A stretch of 8,456 bases of DNA from Rhodobiaceae bacterium UBA7378. GTDB taxonomy: Bacteria; Pseudomonadota; Alphaproteobacteria; RS24. Position 1 is the first letter of the stretch, and the number at the start of each line of letters is the position of its first letter. Positions 1-5,781 of the stretch are shown piece after piece. Below the pieces are notes generated by a model that worked only from the letters and a program-made list of their open reading frames with translations, was not told the DNA's origin and did no database searches. The translations under genes were made by a program, and so were the position numbers. The DNA lies in contig DKNW01000076.1 of NCBI GenBank assembly GCA_002469805.1, positions 1 to 8,456 on the forward strand, written 5' to 3'.

Positions 1-432
1 AATAATTTGCGGATGCTCATCAAGGACCATTTCCGCAATCGCGCGGGCATCCATCCAATCAAGAATTTCGATAGGCCGGTCGCTACTGATAGGCGTGATA
101 CGCCCGAGCACTGATTGGGCCTTGTCATTGCCCAACGCTTTGTTCATCACATTTCTGATATAGGTATCCGTGCCAAGGCCAAGGCTGGTTTGTTCCTTGA
201 TGATGGCCAGAAATTCGTCGAGCACGAGGTTCACGGTTTCCTGATTTAGCCCCTGCACCGAGTACATGGCAGAGCCTAAATGCTGCACTTCCTTGGGCGA
301 AAGATTGCGGACAATTTCCGACGCTTCATCTTCGCCCAGCAACATCATCAGAATTGCCGACTTCTGGGTGCCTGAGAGCGAACCGAATACGTCCTTTTTC
401 TCTTCCCCATTTGTTGCCTGTGTATCAGCCAT
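1..432 (-). CDS. fliG: Flagellar motor switch protein FliG, N-terminal part (cut by window edge)
   Basis: I translated this frame by hand: 144 codons, open from ATG 432 to base 1, with the 3' part outside the window. FliG is the C-ring protein that links the MS ring (FliF) to the rotor and takes torque from the stator. Residues about 15-115 match the FliG N domain, which binds the FliF C-terminus, with SGTQKSAILMMLLGEDEAS and LSPKEVQHLGSAM. The last residues, DEHPQII, are the EHPQ motif at the beginning of the middle domain. An AAGGAG ribosome site (AAGGAGCAGTTTGATG) supports the start. The gene follows fliF after a 44-bp gap with no terminator, so it should be in the same operon. Identification is firm; the conserved C-terminal torque helix cannot be assessed. 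Confidence 0.95.
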   Translation of the reverse strand, partial: MADTQATNGEEKKDVFGSLSGTQKSAILMMLLGEDEASEIVRNLSPKEVQHLGSAMYSVQGLNQETVNLVLDEFLAIIKEQTSLGLGTDTYIRNVMNKALGNDKAQSVLGRITPISSDRPIEILDWMDARAIAEMVLDEHPQII

Positions 433-469
433 CAAACTGCTCCTTAAACGCTACCTAGACGCGATTTTC

Positions 470-491
470 TCGCTACTTACTCGCTACTTAC
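470..491. repeat. Perfect 11-bp tandem duplication across the fliF stop codon
   Basis: TCGCTACTTAC occurs twice in direct succession, at 470-480 and 481-491. On the fliF strand the unit is GTAAGTAGCGA. The first copy encodes the last residues (V-S-S-E) and the second supplies the TAA stop. Because 11 is not a multiple of three, removing one copy would shift the frame to end in KIASR and a TAG at 453-451, five residues later. This looks like a recent slippage or duplication event. Confidence 0.9.
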
Positions 492-2201
492 TTCTTCTCG
501 CATCATCGACTTAAACACATTCGATACGCGACCGGCTTCTTCCCCGACAATCATCCGAATGACAGCAACTTTGTCATCATAGGTGTTCGCCGTGTCGAGC
601 AGATCAGCAGAAATGCTCTGTTTCTTGGGTCGAAGTTTGGCTTTGATTTCTTCCAAGGATTCACCCTCACTCACTTCTACAGCATCGGCTTCTTCATCTT
701 CAGACTGACCGACAATTACCAGACCCGGATCCCCAGGGCTTACCGGCACCAGAATTCTGTTGAGCAGTGGGCGGATAACGCCAAGCGCTACAATCGCCAA
801 GATAAGAATGGTCGTGATCTGCTGGGACACTTCTTTGAACCAGGGTTGTTCGAACCACTCAACACGCTCGCCTTCAACAGCGGCCACAAACGGCGCACTC
901 GATACAGCAAGATTATCACCGCGCTCATCGTCAATGCCAATAGCATTTCGCACCAATTCGCGAATTTCATCCAGCTTTTCTTTCGATAGCGGCTCTGTTT
1001 CCATCTGGCCAGTTTCAGGGTTTAGCACTTCGCCATCACGAACAAGAACCGAAGCAAAAACACGTGCGATCTGGTTTGACGGGTTCTGCGTCGTGGAAAC
1101 AACGCGGCTTATCTCGTAGTTTCGCACCTCGTTAGTCGAGCGTGTGCGTGTCGACGGCCCATCGGCACCCTCCGCCTGCTCTTCAATCTCTGCCAGTTCG
1201 ACTTCCGAAGGCGGTGTATTTGCCACCGCGCCGGGAATACCGCGTGCGCGACGTTCCGTTGTTTCGTCAGACGAAACTTGCTCGCTGCGCAGCGCATTGC
1301 CTTGCGGATCGACTTTCTCTTCCGTTAACTCGCTGCGGGTAAAATCGATATCGATATTAACCTGCGCGTTTACATTACCGGCACCGACAATCGGCGTTAC
1401 CAGCGATACAATGCGCATACGGTAGATATTTTCCAGACGCATGCGATATTCCAGCTCGCTATCGCTCAGGCGACCGGCAGCATCCGCCGTTCCTTGCGAC
1501 AACAAAGAACCGTTCTGGTCGATAATTGTTACATTTTGCTTGGGCATGCCCGGCACGGATGACGAAACAAGATGGACGATCGCATCAACCTGCTGGCGGC
1601 CAAGCACACGCCCATTTGCCATTTGCACCATTACAGACGCGGTTGGCTCAGGATTATTGCGCACAAACACCGATTTTTCTGGAATAGCCAAATGCACGCG
1701 GGTCGACACAATCGAGTCAATCTCGCTGATCGAGCGCGCCAGCTCAATTTCCTGCGAATGTTTCAGCCGCATATTTTCCACTGACCGGCTGGTGCCCATA
1801 GGCATATCGTCGAGCTGTTTGTAACCATCGGGCGTGGAGGCCGGTAGGCCCTGCGCGGCCAGCAAAATGCGCGACCGGTGAAAGTCGCTGGTCGGCACCA
1901 GCACTTCACCCGAACTTGGGTCTAGAGCCACATCGATACTGGCATTTTTCAGCGCATCAACAATGCGCGCTTTCTCATTTTCGGGCAGCGACGCATAAAG
2001 CGTTGTCCGCTCCGGCTGCTGCAAAAGCAAATAAGCCAGAAGGCCCAGAAACACCACGATCACCGCGGCGGCTGTCGGAATAGAGCGTTGAACGCTAGGC
2101 TCAGCGAAAAACTTGCGGACCGTGGAAACCATGTTCCGGGCACCCGTCTCCGCGGGTACAACCGCGCTATCGCCGCCTCTCATATCTACTGCTTCAGACA
2201 T
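477..2201 (-). CDS. fliF: Flagellar MS-ring protein FliF
   Basis: FliF forms the inner-membrane MS ring on which the rod, export gate and C ring are built. From ATG 2201 it is 574 residues, the usual family length. A first membrane segment lies at about 41-60 (PTAAAVIVVFLGLLAYLLL). The periplasmic ring-building domains follow, with typical FliF stretches such as SSGEVLVPTSDFHRSRILLA, IDSIVSTRVHLAIPEKSVF and GMPKQNVTIID. A second membrane segment is at about 461-478. The cytoplasmic tail ends in a FliG-binding helix at about 539-566 (VAVIRMIVGEEAGRVSNVF). The frame opens further to a TTG at 2213, but ATG 2201 has GGAAAG four bases upstream and is preferred. fliE lies 49 bp upstream and fliG 44 bp downstream, in the same operon. 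The stop codon sits inside an 11-bp tandem duplication. Confidence 0.97.
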   Translation of the reverse strand: MSEAVDMRGGDSAVVPAETGARNMVSTVRKFFAEPSVQRSIPTAAAVIVVFLGLLAYLLLQQPERTTLYASLPENEKARIVDALKNASIDVALDPSSGEVLVPTSDFHRSRILLAAQGLPASTPDGYKQLDDMPMGTSRSVENMRLKHSQEIELARSISEIDSIVSTRVHLAIPEKSVFVRNNPEPTASVMVQMANGRVLGRQQVDAIVHLVSSSVPGMPKQNVTIIDQNGSLLSQGTADAAGRLSDSELEYRMRLENIYRMRIVSLVTPIVGAGNVNAQVNIDIDFTRSELTEEKVDPQGNALRSEQVSSDETTERRARGIPGAVANTPPSEVELAEIEEQAEGADGPSTRTRSTNEVRNYEISRVVSTTQNPSNQIARVFASVLVRDGEVLNPETGQMETEPLSKEKLDEIRELVRNAIGIDDERGDNLAVSSAPFVAAVEGERVEWFEQPWFKEVSQQITTILILAIVALGVIRPLLNRILVPVSPGDPGLVIVGQSEDEEADAVEVSEGESLEEIKAKLRPKKQSISADLLDTANTYDDKVAVIRMIVGEEAGRVSNVFKSMMREEVSSE

Positions 2202-2250
2202 ATTTCTTTCCAATCCCTAAATTTCTAAGCCATTACCAATCGCAACGCCG

Positions 2251-2565
2251 CTAAACCGGCATGTTCATAATATCCTTGTAAGCACTCAGCATTTTGTTGC
2301 GGACGTTCAAAACCATTTGGAAGCCCAGCGATGAAACCTGCTGGGAGACCATGACTTTGGACAAGTCCTGCACTTCGCCCATTTCATACGCGCGCGTTAG
2401 CTGGGCGCTTGTGTTTTGGGCGTCGGCAACTTCTTGCACCGCGCCGCCCATGCGCTCACCAAAACTTGGGCCTTCGTTTTCTTTACCCAGCGCAGCGGCA
2501 GCGTTATCCAGAACCTGCTGGCGCATCGACACGGCATCGGTTGATATCGGTTTAATGGTACTCAT
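2251..2565 (-). CDS. fliE: Flagellar hook-basal body protein FliE
   Basis: FliE is the small protein at the junction between MS ring and rod, one of the first substrates of the flagellar export apparatus. The product is 104 residues, normal for the family. The C-terminal half carries the diagnostic pattern: QVSSLGFQMVLNVRNKMLSA followed by YKDIMNMPV. There is no signal peptide, as expected for a type III export substrate. Two ATG codons stand in tandem (2568 and 2565). The AAGGAG site at 2577-2572 is only 3 bases from the first and 6 from the second, so 2565 is chosen. The gene sits between the fleT-like activator and fliF, and its ribosome site overlaps the activator's stop codon, which suggests translational coupling. 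Confidence 0.95.
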   Translation of the reverse strand: MSTIKPISTDAVSMRQQVLDNAAAALGKENEGPSFGERMGGAVQEVADAQNTSAQLTRAYEMGEVQDLSKVMVSQQVSSLGFQMVLNVRNKMLSAYKDIMNMPV

Positions 2566-2571
2566 CATCTA

Positions 2572-2577
2572 CTCCTT
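2572..2577 (-). promoter_or_regulatory. Ribosome binding site of fliE, overlapping the upstream stop codon
   Basis: AAGGAG on the minus strand shares two bases with the TAA stop (2578-2576) of the upstream activator gene. It lies 6 bases from ATG 2565 and 3 from ATG 2568. This decides the fliE start and implies that ribosomes finishing the activator can restart on fliE. Confidence 0.75.
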
Positions 2578-3751
2578 ACGAACCAACATGTTGAAGTTTC
2601 AGATCGGTCGGGGTGGCAAGTGCCAAACTTTGAACGCTCGGATCGGTTATAATATCGGAGGCGTTGATCACATTGCCCTCACACAAAACGAGAGCGCGCT
2701 GGAGAACATTTTCCAGCTCCCGCACATTTCCGGGCCAGTCATAGCCGGTCAAAACTTGCAGCGCTTCGGAAGACAGCCACGGGATTTGATCTTTGTTTTC
2801 GCAATGGCGTTTCAAAAGAACTGTCGAGATCGGAATAATATCCGCGCGTCGCGCCGACAGATGCAGCGTGGTTAATGGGAATACATTCAAACGGTAATAG
2901 AGGTCTTCGCGAAACTTTCCATCGCGAATTTCACTCATCATATCGCGGTTGGATGTCGCCAGCACGCGAACATCGACAGCAATATCCTGATGCGCGCCAA
3001 TAGGGGTTACCGCCTTTTCCTGCAACACGCGTAGAAGTTTGGCTTGTAATGACATCGGCATTTCAGAAATCTCATCAAGCAATAATGTGCCGCCATCGGC
3101 CGCGCGAAAAATGCCCTTATTGGCCGAAGATGCTCCTGTAAAGGCACCCTTTTCATGGCCAAACAATATTGCCTCGAGCATGTTTTCGGGAATTGCCGCG
3201 CAATTAACAGCAACAAATGGCTGCTCACCGCGCGTAGAATTATTATGGACGAAGCGCGCCAAAACTTCTTTGCCTGTGCCGGTTGGCCCATTGATAAAAA
3301 CCGTCACATCCGTGGCTGCAACGCGGCGCGCCATGGTAAGAAGGCTCACGCTGGCATCGTCTGAGACGGCAACATTGCGGGCCTCGCTAACAAGCGTGGC
3401 CGCCATTTGGACACCAAATTCGCTATCCGCATCGCTGGCATTTCCTGGCAGCGCCATATTCCAGACACGCCCTCCCGTGCCGCAGGCTATTTTTGCAGCG
3501 TCGGCATTTTCCTGAATGATAAGAACATTGCGGGCCTTGGCTTTGCGGGCAAATTCGAGCAGCGCTTCAGGGCCACCCAATTTCTTAACCATTGCCTTGG
3601 ACATAACCAGCGCATGACACGCCCGCGCAACCTCTCCAGCTTGATCGGTTACATCATCGACGATGGTCGTTTTAGCCATACGTGCGGTCAAGGCCTGAGA
3701 CAATTGCTGGGCAATTGATAAACCAAAACTAAGAATACAAATCTCACCCAT
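2576..3751 (-). CDS. Sigma-54 activator without DNA-binding domain (FleT/FlbD-like)
   Basis: This 391-residue protein is an AAA+ activator of sigma-54 RNA polymerase. Residues 1-125 look like a degenerate receiver domain; around residues 46-52 (HALVMSK) there is no phosphorylatable Asp. The AAA+ core runs from about 128 to 365: Walker A GPTGTGKE (155-162), the sigma-54 loop GAFTGA (202-207), Walker B GTLLLDE (221-227), sensor I ATSNRD (265-270), arginine-finger region FREDLYYRLNVFP (280-292) and WPGNVRELEN (339-348). Only about 25 residues follow the core, so the usual Fis-type HTH is missing. It heads the fliE-fliF-fliG operon with an AGGAG site 6-7 bases before ATG 3751. In Rhodobacter sphaeroides FleT also leads fliEFG and works as a hetero-oligomer with FleQ. 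By position and architecture that is the best analogue; a shortened FlbD is the alternative. The activator role is sure, the exact family less so. Confidence 0.88.
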   Translation of the reverse strand: MGEICILSFGLSIAQQLSQALTARMAKTTIVDDVTDQAGEVARACHALVMSKAMVKKLGGPEALLEFARKAKARNVLIIQENADAAKIACGTGGRVWNMALPGNASDADSEFGVQMAATLVSEARNVAVSDDASVSLLTMARRVAATDVTVFINGPTGTGKEVLARFVHNNSTRGEQPFVAVNCAAIPENMLEAILFGHEKGAFTGASSANKGIFRAADGGTLLLDEISEMPMSLQAKLLRVLQEKAVTPIGAHQDIAVDVRVLATSNRDMMSEIRDGKFREDLYYRLNVFPLTTLHLSARRADIIPISTVLLKRHCENKDQIPWLSSEALQVLTGYDWPGNVRELENVLQRALVLCEGNVINASDIITDPSVQSLALATPTDLKLQHVGS

Positions 3752-3784
3752 GCGGTGCTCCTTTTGCGTTGTACACGGACATAG

Positions 3785-3799
3785 GCAAGAAGCGGGCCA
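3785..3799 (-). promoter_or_regulatory. Sigma-54 (-24/-12) promoter of the fleT-like-fliE-fliF-fliG operon
   Basis: The minus strand reads TGGCCCGCTTCTTGC: the -24 GG and -12 GC are separated by exactly 10 bases, and TTGC at -12 is consensus (TGGCACG-N4-TTGC). The predicted start of transcription is near 3773, giving a 22-base leader that contains the AGGAG ribosome site. The wider element TTTGGC-N7-TTGCCTATG (3801-3780) is repeated at 5763-5784. Transcription would depend on a sigma-54 activator, probably the divergent HTH-containing one. Confidence 0.8.
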
Positions 3800-3814
3800 A
3801 ACTGCAAAAACAGG

Positions 3815-3829
3815 TTAAATTTTCCTTAA
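3815..3829. promoter_or_regulatory. CtrA-type box TTAA-N7-TTAA
   Basis: TTAA (3815-3818), seven bases, TTAA (3826-3829) is a perfect match to the core recognition sequence of CtrA, the alphaproteobacterial cell-cycle and flagellar regulator. It lies in the divergent spacer, 16 bp upstream of the -24 site of the fleT-like operon and 131 bp before the plus-strand activator. A weak -10-like TATTTA (3846-3851) lies 16 bases after the box on the plus strand. That is the distance expected if the box covers the -35 of a CtrA-activated promoter for the activator at 3961. CtrA binding is inferred from the motif alone. Confidence 0.55.
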
Positions 3830-3871
3830 TTCAACTTATTTGGGCTATTTATGAGCTGTTTCCGTCATAAC

Positions 3872-3902
3872 GTCAGGTCTAGTGTTCAAAATCCTGACAC
3901 TA
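3872..3902. repeat. Interleaved inverted repeats in the leader of the plus-strand activator gene
   Basis: GTCAGG (3872-3877) pairs with CCTGAC (3893-3898), and TAGTGT (3880-3885) pairs with ACACTA (3897-3902). The right arms overlap by two bases, so in RNA the two stems would exclude each other; in DNA they could form an operator. Each arm is a perfect 6-bp match. The role is unknown. The repeat sits 59-89 bases before the start codon at 3961. Confidence 0.45.
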
Positions 3903-3960
3903 TGCTGTAGATGTTTGGCGAATTGTTGACAGGGCGTGTTGCGGAGCGGTTTTGTAAAAA

Positions 3961-5040
3961 ATGCAGGCGATTGACGAATTAATTACCGGCCAATCGGCAC
4001 CGATCAAGGAGCTTAAAAACCTGATCGAGATTGTTGCGCCATCAGCCAGTTCTGTGCTGATCCAGGGCGAAACAGGTACGGGTAAGGATGTGGTCGCCAA
4101 TGCCATTCATGCCGCTTCGCAACGCAATGGACGTATGGTTTCGGTGAATTGCGCGGCAATTCCGTCGGAGTTGCTAGAGTCTGAGCTGTTCGGGCATGAA
4201 AAAGGATCGTTTACCGGTGCCGACCAAGCCCGCCAGGGGCGCTTTGAACTGGCAAATGGCGGCACATTATTTCTCGATGAAATCGGGGACATGAACCTCA
4301 ATCTGCAATCGAAGCTCTTACGTGCGCTTGAGAGCCGCACCATTCAGCGCGTCGGCGGCAGTGACGATATTCCGGTAGATTTTCGCCTTGTTTGCGCGAC
4401 GCACCGCAATTTGGACAGCTATGTCGATGACGGACGTTTCCGAGCGGATTTGTTTTTCCGCATTAATGTTTTCCCGATACAAGTACCTAGCCTTGCCGAG
4501 CGTTCGGTAGACGTTCCCGCACTGGTCGATACGATTATTTCGCAGATTGAGCCGCACACGGATCAGGAAATGCCAACTTTCGACGAAAGCGCGCTGGGTG
4601 AGATGTCGCGCTATAATTGGCCAGGAAATGTGCGCGAATTACGCAATATCGTCGAGCGCGCGGTGCTTTTGTTCAGCGGGCGTACAGTAACCGGCAAGGA
4701 AGTGCGTAATAATCTCTTGCGCCTCAGAGTGCCGAGCCGCAATGAAGAGCAAGAAGCGCTTTGGGCAGCATCACAAGACCTTGAGGGCATTTCAGGCGAT
4801 ACAGACCTTGAGAGCCAGAGCCCGCTGCCGCATCCAACCCATTATAAAGAATGGTTTGCCTATTTCGACTCGATTGATCTGCGCCGTCACCTGCGCGATG
4901 TGGAAGTTGTGCTGATTGAGGCGGCGCTGGAAAAAACCAATGGCACCATAAGCGGTGCCGCCGATGCGCTGAATCTGCGGCGCACGACACTTATTGAAAA
5001 AATGAAGAAATTAATGATCGAAAAGCCAACTGACAGCTAA
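3961..5040 (+). CDS. Sigma-54 activator with Fis-type HTH and no regulatory domain (FleQ-like)
   Basis: This 359-residue protein starts almost directly with the AAA+ sigma-54 activation domain (about 9-245). It shows Walker A GETGTGKD (36-43), the sigma-54 loop as GSFTGA (82-87, Ser for the usual Ala), Walker B GTLFLDE (101-107), sensor I around CATHRN (145-150), arginine-finger region FRADLFFRINVFP (160-172) and WPGNVREL (220-227). A linker of about 55 residues precedes a C-terminal Fis-type helix-turn-helix at about 311-352 (AALEKTNGTISGAADALNLR). There is no receiver, GAF or PAS domain, so activity must be set by its amount, by a partner, or by its oligomeric state. An in-frame TAA lies six bases before ATG 3961, so this start is the first possible. 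Its ribosome site is poor: GGAG at 3943-3946, 14 bases away. It is divergent from the HTH-less activator. FleQ of Rhodobacter sphaeroides is the suggested counterpart; the exact orthology is inferred. Confidence 0.9.
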   Translation: MQAIDELITGQSAPIKELKNLIEIVAPSASSVLIQGETGTGKDVVANAIHAASQRNGRMVSVNCAAIPSELLESELFGHEKGSFTGADQARQGRFELANGGTLFLDEIGDMNLNLQSKLLRALESRTIQRVGGSDDIPVDFRLVCATHRNLDSYVDDGRFRADLFFRINVFPIQVPSLAERSVDVPALVDTIISQIEPHTDQEMPTFDESALGEMSRYNWPGNVRELRNIVERAVLLFSGRTVTGKEVRNNLLRLRVPSRNEEQEALWAASQDLEGISGDTDLESQSPLPHPTHYKEWFAYFDSIDLRRHLRDVEVVLIEAALEKTNGTISGAADALNLRRTTLIEKMKKLMIEKPTDS

Positions 5041-5054
5041 AAATCGCTATAGCG
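5039..5054 (-). terminator. Weak candidate terminator after fliT
   Basis: A perfect 10-bp palindrome CGCTATAGCG (5045-5054) is followed on the minus strand by ATTTTT (5044-5039). Only three base pairs remain once a four-base loop is allowed, so this is weak. It overlaps the fliT stop codon, and its T run lies over the end of the convergent activator gene; only four bases separate the two coding regions after excluding stops and palindrome. It is listed because no better terminator exists here. Confidence 0.2.
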
Positions 5055-5328
5055 TATATGCTTTCATGGCTTTTTGCGACTGCGCGAGCGCACGGCGACC
5101 CTGCATCAACCCTTCTTCAAGCCGATCGATCATTTCTGCATTATGCGCTTCGGCATCAGCCAAAAAGCGCTGCAAATCATCATCGTTCTCCGGCATTTCA
5201 GTAATAGCGGTGCGCAACAAATCCTGTCGCCGCTGGTCGCACGCCAAAGCCGTGTCGAAATCACCCGCTGCCAAAGCGGTTTCAAGCGCACCAGTTTCGG
5301 CAGCATAAGCGTCACGCAACAAGGTCAT
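5047..5328 (-). CDS. fliT: FliT-like flagellar export chaperone
   Basis: The product is 93 residues, predicted almost wholly helical. It has the loose FliT pattern: an early ALAAGDFDTALACDQRRQDLL, then an acidic turn, then a long helix with HNAEMIDRLEEGLMQGRRAL and a terminal KAMKAYTL. FliT proteins chaperone the filament cap protein FliD and in some bacteria regulate flagellar genes. Sequence similarity in this family is low, so the call rests on length, helical pattern and position directly after fliS. The frame extends upstream to a TTG at 5361, but ATG 5328 has AAGGAG seven bases before it and overlaps the fliS stop as ATGA. That start is therefore chosen, and translation is probably coupled to fliS. 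It ends tail-to-tail with the activator at 3961-5040. Confidence 0.7.
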   Translation of the reverse strand: MTLLRDAYAAETGALETALAAGDFDTALACDQRRQDLLRTAITEMPENDDDLQRFLADAEAHNAEMIDRLEEGLMQGRRALAQSQKAMKAYTL

Positions 5329-5729
5329 TTTGCAGCTCCTTGCGTATAAGCTACCTGCCAAGCGTCAAAAACCTCACCAAGCGTGGCACAGGCCGATGAA
5401 CTGCTGGCATCATGTCCGGTGCGCATATCATTGATGATCGCTTGACGCGCGTATTCATAGAGCTGGAACAACCTACCCGCCAGCGCACCACCCTTATCCA
5501 TATCGAGGCCGGATTGCAGCGCGTAAATAATCGTCAGCGCGCGGGAGAAGTGATGCGCGCGAATTTCTGGTTTGCCCTCACGCGGATTTACATGGGTGGT
5601 GAACAACCGCATGGATTTAATCAACTCACCGAGCACCACAAGCGTTGCTTCTTCCGCATTGCCAGCATAGAGGCCGGTTTCGGCTTGGGTTTCCTGGTAA
5701 GCAGCTTTCGCGCGGGCGTTGCCAGTCAT
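5325..5729 (-). CDS. fliS: Flagellar export chaperone FliS
   Basis: FliS binds the C-terminal part of flagellin in the cytosol and keeps it unfolded before export. The product is 134 residues, a normal length. The family signature is visible in the middle: HHFSRALTIIYALQSGLDMD followed by KGGALAGRLFQLYEYARQAI, which matches the conserved helix with Leu-Asp, Gly-Gly and the LYxYxxxxL motif. An AGGAG ribosome site lies about nine bases before ATG 5729. The frame continues to a TTG at 5762 that has no such site and is rejected. The last bases overlap fliT by ATGA. A minus-strand -24/-12 match at 5781-5767 would give a 26-base leader, so fliS-fliT is probably a sigma-54-dependent late flagellar operon. 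No flagellin gene is in the window. Confidence 0.88.
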   Translation of the reverse strand: MTGNARAKAAYQETQAETGLYAGNAEEATLVVLGELIKSMRLFTTHVNPREGKPEIRAHHFSRALTIIYALQSGLDMDKGGALAGRLFQLYEYARQAIINDMRTGHDASSSSACATLGEVFDAWQVAYTQGAAK

Positions 5730-5764
5730 AAAATTCACTCCTCGGCTTGTACGCCGGACCAATT

Positions 5765-5779
5765 TGGCATAAAACTTGC
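5765..5779 (+). promoter_or_regulatory. Sigma-54 (-24/-12) promoter, plus strand
   Basis: TGGCATAAAACTTGC has GG and GC 10 bases apart with consensus TTGC at -12. The surrounding element TTTGGC-N7-TTGCCTATG (5763-5784) matches the fleT-like promoter at 3801-3780 in 16 of 22 positions with identical spacing, which makes chance unlikely. The predicted transcript start is near 5791. That is nine bases after the ATG (5782) of the only convincing ORF downstream, a conflict discussed under findings. Confidence 0.65.
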
Positions 5780-5781
5780 CT
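5767..5781 (-). promoter_or_regulatory. Sigma-54 (-24/-12) promoter for fliS-fliT, same site read on the minus strand
   Basis: Because the site is symmetric (GGCA-N7-TGCC, 5766-5780), the minus strand also has GG-N10-GC: AGGCAAGTTTTATGC. It is weaker than the plus reading, with AGG for TGG and ATGC for TTGC. The predicted start near 5755 leaves a 26-base leader before fliS ATG 5729, much like the 22-base leader of the fleT-like operon. No other promoter candidate for fliS was seen. Confidence 0.5.

Noticed and set aside
2202..2213. TTG start at 2213 for fliF, four residues upstream
   Set aside because: The GGAAAG ribosome site lies between this TTG and the ATG at 2201, so it can serve only the ATG.
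2294..2875. Long plus-strand ORF across fliE and the 3' end of the fleT-like gene
   Set aside because: It is antisense to two well-supported genes, has no family features and no ribosome site.
3914..3931. A third -24/-12-like sequence, TTTGGC followed by GTTGAC, just upstream of the plus-strand activator gene
   Set aside because: The -12 position reads AC instead of the near-invariant GC, so it is unlikely to work as a sigma-54 promoter.
3926..3956. TTGACA as a sigma-70 -35 box for the activator at 3961
   Set aside because: No acceptable -10 lies 16-18 bases downstream, and transcription would start at the ATG itself.
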